A DNA stretch of 64,000 nt, taken from the NCBI GenBank assembly GCA_018136815.1, contig CM030941.1:3475035-3539034 (forward strand). Reading direction: 5' to 3'. This DNA is from Isochrysis galbana (lineage: Eukaryota; Haptophyta; Isochrysidales; Isochrysidaceae). The position numbers were made by a program, and so were the translations under genes. Below, piece by piece: positions 46,201 through 54,359 of the stretch (positions are counted from its first letter, which is position 1; every line of letters starts with the position of its first letter). The notes beneath the pieces were generated by a model that saw nothing but the letters and a program-made list of their open reading frames with translations, did no database searches and was not told where the DNA came from.

Positions 46201-46598
46201 CAGCGAGGAATTCGGCCTCGTAGCGAAAGCTCTCGGCTTAGCCGAGAGACTCGCATGAAGCGACGCGTCACCCCGCTCAGACCGACAGCTCGGATGGACG
46301 ACCGTCCATGACCACGGACACGCTGAGCGAACGCTCGTACGCATTTATATGAAGACGCCCGGCAACAACTACTGTATAGACAGGTCACCCATCAAAACAG
46401 GAGGAAGGAGAGAACCTACCGATGGGGACAGGTGCACCCCGCCTAGCTCGAAACCCCCGCACGACCCGGGCCCCTAAGTAGAGCACGAGGGGAGTTGCCG
46501 CAAGGCAGGGAGTGGGGGAGTGGGTAGAAAAAGGGCGAGGCTTCGTGAGCGTCTTCCAGTGCCACGAGCGAGGCGAGAATATTAAAAGGTTTTTTTTT
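40218..46598 (+). mobile_element. Full-length LINE (APE-type non-LTR retrotransposon)
   Basis: The 11-base word GTCACGTTATG flanks it at 40207-40217 and 46599-46609, a clean target-site duplication. The 5' leader is only about 26 bases: the hairpin AACTAACTTTATAGTTGGTT, then GCCATGG. One intact ORF (40244-46258) fills nearly the whole element. The 3' untranslated region (46259-46598) ends GAGAATATTAAAAGG followed by nine T, instead of the usual poly-A. An intact ORF and perfect duplication indicate recent insertion. Confidence 0.9.
40244..46258 (+). CDS. LINE polyprotein: CCCH fingers, APE endonuclease, reverse transcriptase
   Basis: 2004 residues in one ORF. Residues about 1-470 are an unrecognised N-terminal part, perhaps a fused nucleic-acid-binding ORF1. 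About 475-540 hold Cys/His groups (GLCLRNKRGVRCNLSHD, NGPACLFLHPEY) resembling CCCH zinc fingers. About 574-840 form an apurinic-type endonuclease with YNINGTKG, LLLQELH, GGDLNCVE, RIDRIYHS and SDHLPVLA. About 1040-1330 form the reverse transcriptase with GPDGLPAEIY, NYRPITLL, DWEKAFDRVSW, GMPQGCPLSP and the catalytic FADD. About 1838-1860 is a CRLC...H...C zinc knuckle typical of LINE C-termini. Together these copy and insert the element by target-primed reverse transcription. All key motifs are present, so the protein may be active. The start chosen is ATG 40244. Confidence 0.92.
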   Translation: MERAAAPHLSFGPPAAGAPPVPMELSLAKRPRPPAEAEQVSATPVAPHGPWPRPHQGRQPCWPTPWWATGCDKHHTNTRPAETLTHKACLMAEASLALATAALPRRRGPRPGGPYGHNLNTNHNMLIDLDPPATQQKITQTRNYLDAPWGVRHTDTPAAHIDPPTIPPPPTALASQEPPSDEEQGAMESDANFELSFHQEGDHAFLDATVYAAIVELLLELEGVDPEPDFWARSIRGPWHIAVNEDCAQQFKERYGDITTLRISQTDISVRVKTESIDEKVNKKGSSSRKTLYSALQDVAAHLVIEAEGLAQAAQINLSAIILAIEKVGLTFLKGNRERMKLEGGAGTFISKAAYSTRWHLYVSAGQGSFLDGSFPRKLLLRIDEKTIPVNYAVRACREISMPATIQSPHKLMIHGSLRGCKGWRPEVAKGLPNSARICECEEEAAKRRARNEAQRLNPRPKSAHEALGKGPPKQCARFTQGLCLRNKRGVRCNLSHDVPGAWIENKCTLRCHLHPHKKIPGVCLNGPACLFLHPEYVYATAAAANKLTVARAMPRRPRLTFDSTLGYPGEGPIRVATYNINGTKGGKLAAVLSQARKAKVDILLLQELHAYEDGSHLRAHRTAAMLGWLWFAAPGELGDPASGVAVAIREASERITAREETLEVMLKGRCVSIKLNIDDIQYRIVTVYLSAQPGPRGRQMAELDKKLATLDTTPTIIGGDLNCVENSTHDSRRMGDTPYSNAHGEKWKALARKHRLQDAHHTMRLGPNIGYTRMAATIHTRIDRIYHSKNADAFQWQQHGPCPDLFSGKAASDHLPVLALFETPGYRQGRNFDKPIDTSIIHEKGALKTVELLLQTASRMIGEGKGIETVWAATKANIATFLREETSARRKPTIQSELELKAVRLNIRLANQGPNERLTAELAKTQAELAEERGKIPLKNLPLYRQLRREELHSKEFFAKLKPRKWKASVAELYRTRTWDSPVHSQHDTVTTDNEIRREFRKYYVWLYSPKSAQRIPQLEATLADRPLSDLDRRRLEGAIDIEETKQAIRSIGSGKSAGPDGLPAEIYKAHEKTAAPLLTQLYNRTLVTGTLALTLREGDIILLYKKGDARDPRNYRPITLLQSDYKILAKILTNRLSKVIGKIISENQLGFVPRRLISEATHLLQLTRAYLDETGDPGLLLALDWEKAFDRVSWEFYHLALKLLNFGPNFQTLAKALTSQDARPIRTIKTNGGRSYPFTVGSGMPQGCPLSPLTFLLTTEALTRAINGDEDITGVNLNGYSLKISQFADDTALIARDYKSLQRSLGWVELHEKATGGKTNASKFQGLRMGSQRLRKPPWDMRKYNWISNEEYLTILGVPLGAPEALKPFWSRLADKIDGRVAKLTPATNYMTIFGRTTVANFMIYGIPRYWLQTLAAPKWFHSRVQKAVDAVLWNSPYTNKQSKWIKHPCYATSHKKSATRTLGLGLLDWSAHVKALQAKWILNYLNARKAIWKHGLDAWFCRTGLGRGAVLSTVPTNTLTGSLRGNPALPTFWKEALANFRELDIKPSFLTREGALSQPIWHNIHIPPPAVRAPWARLWESLHTTVVHNVFKDGALTTPYSREECSAYVEHLPETFAHEGRVIHKKEFLDSWDEVVNYATRLLERAKERPPKNTKREESHAGGTQPQELGDMTLPSEVRVTEDDRYISKFNNIWIHTDTDYLGETAGTGKIAEAGDIQYYHPPAKWENGYKGPRFMEYPLADEYAIRKGRVALDAITVSDIAREATKTTRKNVSQAARSAWEKRLNITKDEWIHVARLYAMPLLKHTDKHLHFKHITHRRIGTRNRFPNSLTTKCRLCRDHREGSCHLAWCPETKKIFETIDALTKHTPPPKRSRAQKIKDRLFAYPGMTTPDSLKALYIIAWKYIIKDFYRVDFEAYNYHYIPVLEATLIRFATLVRGKTSPDPHNSMRTYKAAQGRKPKIKKTTELSTPIFVEDEKGRLHLSEEFGLVAKALGLAERLA

Positions 46599-46609
46599 GT
46601 CACGTTATG

Positions 46610-48254
46610 TGGGCACTTTTGTGGGTGTTTGTGTTTCGTGACGGGTTTTTAGATGATTTACGCATCCTTGGCAGACAGCGTGCGTCGTGCTGCAATAATG
46701 CGTTTAACTGTTTGGAAGATATCCTCGGGTCCTTGCTCATCGTGGACGGTACTGAGCACCATGGCCATTGCAATAATGTACTGTGCCCTCCCCTTTCCCG
46801 CCATCGGGTTCCCCCGCGTCCCCCTTCTTTCTTTGTTGTCACGCTCCGACGCCCCCTTCCCCCGCGTCGGCCCACTGGCCACTGGGTCCACCCCCTCTCT
46901 CTCTCCTCCCCCCGTTCTCTCCCCGAGTGTCTCCTTGAGTTTCCGGCCCCGTTTCATCCCTCTCTCTTCCCGCGTCTTTTCCCTTCCCGGCGTTTACTTT
47001 TCCCGCGAGTAGTGTCCCCTCCCTTGTTCTTCGTCCCGCGATCAGCGTCACCGCTCGACCGCTCTCGTGCCCCTCTCGCCTGCCTGTGTCCTCTGCTCCC
47101 GTCTCGCTCGTCCTCATGCCGTCCGAGACCGAACCCTCGGTCTCGCCCTCGTCCGCGCGTGCCTCCCCCGTCCGTGTCATCCCATCCCCTGTGCTTCCTT
47201 CTGTTCATACTTCACATGTTACTACCACATACAGCCCCTCCACATCAGCACACACAGCAGCCACAACCTCCCATCACTCAGCACAACCACAGGGAACGCT
47301 TTGCCCATCAAATCATGTGGTCCAAAGGGTGTGTGAGCAGTTCATCTTGTGCATGAAACTCCTTTGTAAGGCTTAGATTACTCAGCATCAATAAATGCCC
47401 CCAAAACGTCTTATCTTGATGAGAGTTGTAAATCGCAACTCCATCTCCTGTACTGTAGCATGCGTCGTGAATGACCTTTTGCGCCAGCTCGTCGGCATCA
47501 TCGCCACCAATCAGGTCATCGGAGCAAATTTCGGGCGATACGGCTCCATCTTATGCATAAGCATAAGACTGGTCCTCCATATTGAATACATATTGATGAC
47601 AAGGCTCCAGCTTGGCTTTGACGTAAGTTTTGTTTTCTAAGGGCCCAAATTTTGTTGTCAAAATTTGAGGGTTGGGCACCTAAATTTTGATCAAAATTTT
47701 GACGCTTTCGAATATTTTGTCCTATTATAACCCTATAACACTCTCCCTCGCACCTTCGACGACGACTGCGTCGTGGACCACGTCGTGCCAAACCTTCAGG
47801 CTAGGGAGGAAAGATGTTATGGGTCGTGAGCTGGGGGACAAGGCGGGGGCGTGAGCCGGCGCCCTGCTGCGCCTCTCTCTCTCCTCGCGTGTCGCATCTT
47901 CCAATCTCCGCGCGGCCCCCCAAGTTTTGTTTCTTTCCAAGTGAAAGGCCCCAAATTTTGGTCAAAAATTTCGATTTCGATTGACCACCCAAATTTGACA
48001 AAAAAAAATTACAAAACTTACGTCAACCCCAAGCCCCAAGCTCAAGCTCAATCTTGGTGTCCTCCAGGCTTCAAGGGGCCGCCAATATGCTAGGAATCAA
48101 AAAGGGTCTCGAAGCACCTTTGCAGGTGCTTCCAGCCGCCTCTTAAGAGATAAGGGAGCAAACGCAGAATCAGAGAAGGAAGTGCGCACACCAAAATTGG
48201 CTAAGTTAAGATGGATACTATTACCACTTTTGGTCACATTGAGCATCTACTAAT
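46610..48254. other. Intergenic, no gene confirmed
   Basis: 46607-47356 is open on the plus strand but its product is a Pro/Ser/Arg-rich string without domain features. On the minus strand, 46658-46800 ends in AMAMVLSTVHDEQGPEDIF, which looks more protein-like and could be a last exon, but I could not build a gene. At 47640-48010 AT-rich words built on CAAATTTTGGTCAAAATTT occur in both orientations, suggesting a decayed inverted-repeat element. Confidence 0.4.
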
Positions 48255-48328
48255 GTTTCCATGGTGTAGTTGGTTATCACGTCAGCCTAACATGCTGAAG
48301 GTCCGCGGTTCGAACCCGTGTGGAAATA
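48255..48328 (+). tRNA. tRNA-Val (AAC)
   Basis: Identical in all 74 bases to 38585-38658, on the other strand: the same acceptor stem with G-U at position 1, anticodon AAC, and T arm GGTTCGAAC. The flanks differ, so only the gene body is shared. It is followed directly by a 28-bp tandem repeat whose first eight bases repeat the tRNA's 3' end. Confidence 0.93.
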
Positions 48329-48682
48329 CACTTTTGTTCCTTTCACCCTGGAAATACATTTTTGTTCCTTTCACCCTGGAAATACATTTTTGTTCCTTTC
48401 ACCCTGGAAATACATTTTTGTTCCTTTCACCCTGGAAATACATTTTTGTTCCTTTCACCCTGGAAATACATTTTTGTTCCTTTCACCCTGGAAATACATT
48501 TTTGTTCCTTTCACCCTGGAAATACATTTTTGTTCCTTTCACCCTGGAAATACATTTTTGTTCCTTTCACCCTGGAAATACATTTTTGTTCCTTTCACCT
48601 TTCACCCTGGAAATACATTTTTGTTCCTTTCACCCTGGAAATACATTTTTGTTCCTTTCACCCTGGAACCTGGAAATACATT
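48321..48682. repeat. 28-bp tandem repeat grown from the tRNA 3' end
   Basis: Thirteen occurrences of TGGAAATACA spaced 28 bases apart (one spacing of 36). The unit is TGGAAATACATTTTTGTTCC plus TTTCACCC. The first occurrence is the acceptor strand of the tRNA itself (48321-48328). Units are nearly identical. All three plus frames stay open because the unit has no stops, giving false ORFs. Confidence 0.92.
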
Positions 48683-48861
48683 AGAGGGTTTTTGCAGCGA
48701 CTCAACACTCAACGGGGACTCAAGAGTGGCCGAGTCAACAGGGTTGATTCCCCGCGTTGAGTCGCTGTTGAGTCGCTCTTGCAAAAGACCAAATCAGACG
48801 GCGGAGACCCAACAGAGGGCTTCTCAACCAATCTCGCGCCGCCAGAGCGCGCTGGCCAGCG

Positions 48862-49190
48862 ATGCCCACCCGGCCCTTCACGGCGCGAGAGCTGGAGGAC
48901 TGCAGACTGGCCATGTTTCTGGCGCTGGAGGAGCGGAGAGCCAGGGCGCGCAAGAGGGCTCGCGACGGGCCGGACGCCGCCACAGATGACTTCTGGGAAC
49001 TCGCCTTTATGGCGGTGGCAGCGGAGGTGCTCATGCGGACGACGCGGTCTCGCATAGATAGGGCCCGAGCGGCTCAGAAACGCCCATCGCCCATCGCAAG
49101 GCTGGAGGAGGAGGCTGCAGCAGCTGGCGGCGGCGACGGCGTGCTCACGCGCGACGTCTACGCGCGCTTTGGCGACTGGTCCGTGGTCCG
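48862..49190 (+). CDS. Hypothetical Arg/Ala-rich ORF, cut off by a LINE 5' end
   Basis: From ATG 48862: MPTRPFTARELEDCRLAMFL, an Arg/Glu/Ala-rich helical stretch and LTRDVYARFGDWS, after which the frame runs into LINE sequence at about 49195. The composition looks like a real helical protein, but no family is recognised. It may be a host exon truncated by the insertion, or the first part of a gene whose end is lost. Confidence 0.35.
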
Positions 49191-49194
49191 TGGT

Positions 49195-49290
49195 CCGTGG
49201 GGGCAAGGGGGGCCGCCCTCGGCGGGGGGCCCGAAGGAGAGAAGGGGCTCGGCGGCGCGCTCCATCGCAACCAACTATAAAGTTAGTTGT
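49195..49290 (-). mobile_element. LINE 5' end fragment
   Basis: On the minus strand: CAACTAACTTTATAGTTGGT, then TGCGATGGAGCGCGCCGCC and the Pro/Gly-rich start of the LINE ORF. It matches the 5' end of the full LINE for about 95 bases and then stops, with no LINE 3' part in place. Confidence 0.7.
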
Positions 49291-49564
49291 CTATCTAGAT
49301 AGCGAAGGGCTCGTATCTATATCTATATCTAGCTAGATGGCAGATTTCCTCCAGCCCCTGATATCTAGATAGGACAAAATCCAACTTATTCATAGCCTTA
49401 CACCGGTACTGGTAAACTGGAGTGACCAAACAGCTGTTGTCCCTTGAGGGCTTTGGCGACGGCGGTCTGAACGAAGCTCTGAACGGTGGCGATAGTCTGA
49501 GATCTGAGAAACCGAGGCGGAGACGGCGGCTGCGTCGCCCTGAGAGCTGAGAGCCACCTCCACC

Positions 49565-50480
49565 TCCGGCCGATAAGGCGTGGAACAAGTTACCCAGCTA
49601 GCTACTTAGTTGGCTATCTACCACGCTTTGGCACTATCTTTAAGTAGGTACTTAGCAGTGGAGCACTATCTCTAAGTAGGTACTTAGCATATGGGGCATA
49701 ACCTGTTAATACCCAATTAATACCGCGCGCGCGCGTGTGCGTGCTGCGTGCGTGTGAGCCCACGTAATGATAAATAAATGCGCAAGCTCGAGCTCAATCA
49801 AACTCTCACTCATTCACAATTGGCTGCTGCGAGCAAAGCAGCAAAGCATGCTCTAAGCTTTCATCTGCTTGGGAAGCCTTGAGCCTTGAGATCATCGTCA
49901 TCGTGCAACTTACCGGCCTTTGTTAGAGAACATCCGTTCAACTCCGGCCGAGCTCGCAGCAGGCCTACCGAGATATCGTCGGGCCATCTTAGCAAGAACG
50001 GGCAGCCCACCCGGGCCGCTGTGGTCGCGCTGCTTCCACCATCCACCATGCTAACACTAACACGCCGAGGTCTAAGTTGTCTTCGTCTTCAGCCGGCAGG
50101 TTCAAGTATCAAGTACCGCTCCAAATCATCAAGCACCTCAGCTTCCACTTCCTCGGATGCCATCGTCATGTCGCTCGTACTAGTACTAGACAATAGAGGA
50201 TAGAGGGGGCTATGGGAGCGGAGAAAAGGCGAGGAGGGCGTGGGCGTGGGCGGGCGCACAATGGACAATGGCTCAACAAAGAGTAAACAATAAACAGTAA
50301 AGCCAAACCCAAACAAAAATAAAAATAAAAACAGAAAAAATAGCTAACCAATTATCTAGATATCTCAGTTATCTAAGTTAACTAGCTAGACTTTGGCATT
50401 ATCTCGAAGTAAGTACTTAGCTGCGGGCACTATCTTTAAGTAGGTACTTAGCCATGAGTCACTATCTACTTCTAAGTACT
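49565..50480. repeat. Direct repeats with a TAAGTAGGTACTTAGC core
   Basis: Two blocks of about 110 bases (about 49590-49690 and 50370-50475) are direct repeats of each other. Each is built from two or three copies of a unit close to GGCACTATCTTTAAGTAGGT plus ACTTAGC. The core AAGTAGGTACTTA is a near palindrome. Between the blocks no convincing gene is visible; short open frames on both strands lack domains. The right block lies about 320 bases upstream of the uL3 gene. Confidence 0.7.
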
Positions 50481-50795
50481 TAGTGCTTAGTGCTTACAAG
50501 CCCCTATTCCTATTCCACGCCTTACCGGCCGACTTCCCAACTTTATTGATCTTTTGAGCTGCCTGTTGCGCCCGCTTGGCCCATCTCGGGTTAGGGGCTC
50601 CGTTGCCGTCGAGGGCTTCGGTCCCTCATCACTAAGGTTATACTCACACAACAAGAAAACACTGACGGTTTCCTCCTCTGCACTCTGCACAGTAATGGTG
50701 AGAATTAGGAAGTTGGTAGGTAAAACTTGCAGAAAAAGAAAACTCTGGGTCGCCGTCGCAGTTGGCGCTCGGGCCCTCCCCTGCCTCACTCTGGC

Positions 50796-51786
50796 ATGTG
50801 GACCACCCGGAGGCTTTGCCGAAAGCTCTCGACGGCGGCGGCGATTGAGCCGCTCAGCCGGGTGTGGGCGGCCGGGAGCCGCAGGTGCGGCGCGATCGGT
50901 ATGAAGTGTGGCATGACTCACAGCTGGCTGCCCAATGGAGAGCGACTGCCACTGACCGTTGTGGAGGTGCAGGATGTCCAGGTAGTGCAGGCCAAGCGCG
51001 TCGCAACAAGCGAAGGGAGTGGGCTAAATCTGCAGCTCGGCGCCGGCTGGCAAAAGCGCAAACGCCTCACCAAGGCGGACGCTGGACAGTTTGAGTCACG
51101 TGGCCTGCCACTCAAGCGCTATATGCGTGAGTTTCGTGTCTCTGAGGATGCCATCCTGCCAGTTGGCACGTCTGTCACCGCGCGACACTTCGTCCCAGGG
51201 CAGTACATTGACGTTCAGGGAGTCTCAAAGGGCAAAGGGTTCCAGGGTGTCATGCGACGGTGGGGATTTAAGGGCCAGCCAGCATCACACGGCCACTCAC
51301 TTTCGCATCGGAGCCCAGGCTCCCTTGGTGGCTCAGCTGGCTCTATGTACGCCACACGGGTCTTTCCGGGCAAAAAGATGCCTGGTCGGATGGGTGGAAA
51401 CAGGCAGACAATGCATTCTCTCCTTGTGTACAAAGTCGATGCTAAGCACAACCTACTCTACGTTAAGGGATCGGTGAGCACATTCCATGCTTTTTGCATG
51501 CAGAGCACTCTCAATGCAGGGTGCCATGAAAATACTCTCACCCGCATGCACGCGTGCTATCGATCCACTCGGGCATCTGCAAGCACGACTCTCCGCCATC
51601 ACCCCCTCGCGCTTCTGTCCACAGATACCGGGCCCCGAGGGCGGCATTGTGCGGATCAAGGACGCGGAGCGCAAACGGCGGGATACGAGCTCCAAGGGCC
51701 ACCACGCCATGCCTCCGTTTCCAACATTCCTCCCGGGCGATGAGGAAGGGCCTGAAATTGCCGTTTGGCACGGCGAGACAAAGTAG
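50796..51786 (+). CDS. Mitochondrial ribosomal protein uL3, 2 exons
   Basis: 279 residues from exons 50796-51473 and 51625-51786; both are in frame and the intron is GT-AG. The N-terminus MWTTRRLCRKLSTAAAIEPL is basic and amphipathic, typical of mitochondrial import. The L3 family core is clear: AIGMKCGMTHSWLPNGERLP, VEVQDVQVVQAKR, GQYIDVQGVSKGKGFQGVMRRWGF, SHGHSLSHRSPGSLGG, GKKMPGRMGG and LLYVKGSIPGPEGGIVRIKDA. The protein would bind 23S-type rRNA near the peptidyl-transferase centre of the mitoribosome. The bacterial-type layout excludes cytosolic L3. A plastid version is less likely, given the presequence. Confidence 0.92.
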
Positions 51787-52470
51787 AATAGATGGGCAGT
51801 GTGGCGTGCCCCATGACACCAGGCAAGCTATTTTAAGGCCTAGTGTGTGAGATGTGGAAATATTTACATACCGTTGAAGCGGTAATGTTCCATGCCTAAT
51901 TGTGAGCGTTCGTCCCTTCAGGGTCCTCGACATGGGCGTGAGCCACTTAGACATGATGCGCTCCTACTTCCTACTTGGCACGTGGTGCAAGGCATTGCTT
52001 GCTGATCAGTGTGCTCCGCGCTCGACGACTGATGCTTCTTGTCGCATCTAGCGGTAGACAGCAAATGCAATGCGCGAGTTATTGCTAACGTTTGATGGCT
52101 GATGGCACAATGGCACTTCGCTTGAGACTGAGATTGAGAAGGGCGCTATAGGCGGTCTTGGGCAAAAGTCAGCGCGATAAGCGTAGGCAGCATGCGGCTA
52201 CAAAACTTCTCAATGTCCTCGCCACGCGCTCGGCTCTTGGTCCGTTACAATGTAGCCACGCACCCATTCCCTTTATACCCTCGTCCTGCCTTACGGCCGC
52301 ACTTCGGAGTGGCACTCCCGCTCCCGCTCGTGCACTAGTCTTACTTAGCAGTTCGGGCTTAATAGTATTAATAGCAGATAAATGATAAAAGGGCTGTGTT
52401 TTGTACCGCAAATGCTACGTTGTGCCCCATACTTCCAAAGCTCTTGGAGATTCCCCTAGAGTCTAGGGGA
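51787..52470. other. 3' flank of uL3, no gene seen
   Basis: No supported gene. A small perfect hairpin CCCCTAGAGTCTAGGGG lies at about 52453-52469, just before the LINE-like fragment that follows. Confidence 0.45.
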
Positions 52471-52734
52471 CGCAAGGCGGTTCGATGGTCAGGAAGTGCC
52501 TTAGGGCGATCCGGTCATGCTCTGGAACCAATTTTCAATTTTACAGACGAGGCGAAGTAATAGAATTACAACTCGAGTCGGCTGCTTGCGGACAACTCGT
52601 TCTCCCGTCCAAATGCCTCCCCGTCTTCCATCCGGATGGCTTCGCAAAAGTGCCCTACTGGCGTGGCGCACGGTCAAAAAAAAGCATTTCAGCTCTGGGC
52701 GAGTGCATCCGCTCTTTAATACCGCATCCAGAAA

Positions 52735-53757
52735 ACTATTGTTATAGTTTGACCTATGGAGCGTGCCGCGACCGCTCCCGAGCCCCAGGCGACCCTCGCC
52801 ACCGCGCCCCACCTGGGACGCCCCACGCCGCCCGAGGCGGCTCGTCAGAAAGCCCTCTCAAAGCCCATCCAGCCCATCCAAACCACACCTGCGCAAGCGC
52901 GCGGGGTGGCGAGCACTGGCACCGAACAGGTTGCCACCATGGCTCTGCGTAGCATGCAGGGGGTCTTGGAGACCCCCTCCAACAGTGGGAAACCCTCCCA
53001 CCCCAAGAGCACCTCATGTGGGAGGGCAGCTCAGCTGCCCTCCCCATGGTGGAAACCTCTACCATCAGTGCACCCAACATGGGAGGGCACTTCACAACCA
53101 TCAATCTCCTACGGAGAGCACCCTAAGCCTCTGTTTTCCATGTTGAGTCACTTCTCGTTTTCACCCCGCTCCTTTGGGCCACAAGAACCTACAACTCAGT
53201 GCCCTGCCTTGGGCACTCCTTCAACACTTGACTCCCTCTCCCACTCTCCCTTCCCTCTACAACCAACCCAAGTAGCACGACCCCCCTCGCCCTCTGTTCA
53301 AAGCACCAAAAATTTCAACTCAAGACTCATGTTGATACACCTCTCGTTTTCACCCCACTCTTGTGGGCCACAATCACCTACAACTCAGTGCCCTGCCTTG
53401 GGCCCTCTTCCAACACTTCACTCCCTCTCCCACTCCCTCTTGGAACTACAAGCAACCCAAGAAGCACAACCCCCCTCGCCCTCTGTTTCAAGCACCAAAA
53501 ATTTCGACTTAAGACAAGAGGGAGGATATGTCTTGAGGCGGCGTCGCTGCCCATGCCTAGCGCAAGGGTATAGCGCCCCCACTCAGACATCTCCTTCCCC
53601 ACAGCTCCTCTCTGAGGAGTTGCTCCTCTCCCTCCCATTAGGCCCCCTTGCCTGCGAGACCAAAACAGGATCCTGGCGTGGGGGGCTGTTTGAGTGTGGA
53701 GGGAGGGGCGCTCCAGCTAGCGCAGGTAGAAAGCTAGTGAAGAGCTGGGTGGCATAA
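52735..53757 (+). mobile_element. LINE-like 5' part with an open 333-codon frame
   Basis: ATTGTTATAGTTTGACCT followed by ATGGAGCGTGCCGCG recalls the LINE start (hairpin, then ATGGAGCGCGCCGC). The ORF at 52756-53757 begins MERAATAPEPQATL but is then Pro/Ser/Thr-rich with no domain, and contains two copies of a unit of about 192 bases. I read it as the 5' part of a third LINE subfamily or a non-autonomous derivative. Confidence 0.45.
53146..53520. repeat. Tandem repeat of about 192 bp, two copies
   Basis: TCTCGTTTTCACCCC at about 53146 and again at about 53340, each followed by GGGCCACAA, TACAACTCAGTGCCCTGCCT and CCCTCGCCCTCTGTT. The copies differ at scattered positions, and the reading frame stays open through both. 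Confidence 0.8.
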
Positions 53758-54009
53758 GGGGGAAGGGTGCTTGCGCTTGCCGCGGCAGGGGGTCCTGTCT
53801 TGAGTTAGCGCTAGTTCCGTTCCTTTGCCGCGCCGCGACCCATAAAAATTTGTTAAAAATTTAAAAATTTAATACCGCATCCATCTCCGCTTGTCGCTGC
53901 TGCAAGACTCATTTACCACTCGCCCACACAATATCGGCTCTCAAGTCAGAACTCGCATGCTATCGGGACGTCCAAAGAGGACCTCGTAGCTCTCACAGGG
54001 GCAGGGGCA

Positions 54010-54351
54010 GTGGCTGAACCTCACGATGTCACCTCCAGGATGGTTTTCAAAGTATTGCTCACAAGAAAGTCGAAGTCAACAGGCTACAAGCTATGCGGCA
54101 AACACCGCGAGAACTCTACCCACCACCTGGCAAAGTGTCCCTCCACACAACCTATATTTGAGACCATAGAAGCTGTAGCGGGATTCACACCAGAAAAAGA
54201 AAGAACGAAAACGCCAAAAATTAAGGATAGACTCTTCGCTCATCGCCTTACCCGAACACAGCGGCGAAGAAAGCAGAAACCCTTCGCGCAGCGGCACTTC
54301 GACATTTGGTGCTTTGTGCTTTGGCTGGCCCTCGCATACCGGGCTAGCTGA
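54010..54351 (+). mobile_element. LINE C-terminal fragment
   Basis: Encodes YKLCGKHRENSTHHLAKCP (zinc-knuckle-like), IFETIEAVAGFTPEKER and PKIKDRLFAH, matching the LINE C-terminal region around residues 1836-1905. It is closer to the relic at 13005-13350 than to the full LINE. Both ends are truncated. Confidence 0.65.
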
Positions 54352-54359
54352 GCAAGAAG

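Noticed and set aside
46607-47356. 249-codon Pro/Ser/Arg-rich ORF
   Set aside because: The composition follows the C/T-rich DNA; no domain, and it starts within the flank of the LINE insertion.
48321-48682. CRISPR-like array
   Set aside because: The repeats are directly tandem without variable spacers, and the genome is eukaryotic.
48211-48989. Long repetitive ORFs over the 28-bp array
   Set aside because: All three frames are open because the unit has no stop; the product is only a repeat of Phe/His/Pro-rich sequence.
49861-50316. Two-exon minus-strand gene
   Set aside because: Protein-like stretches exist, but no splice signals join them and neither shows a known domain.
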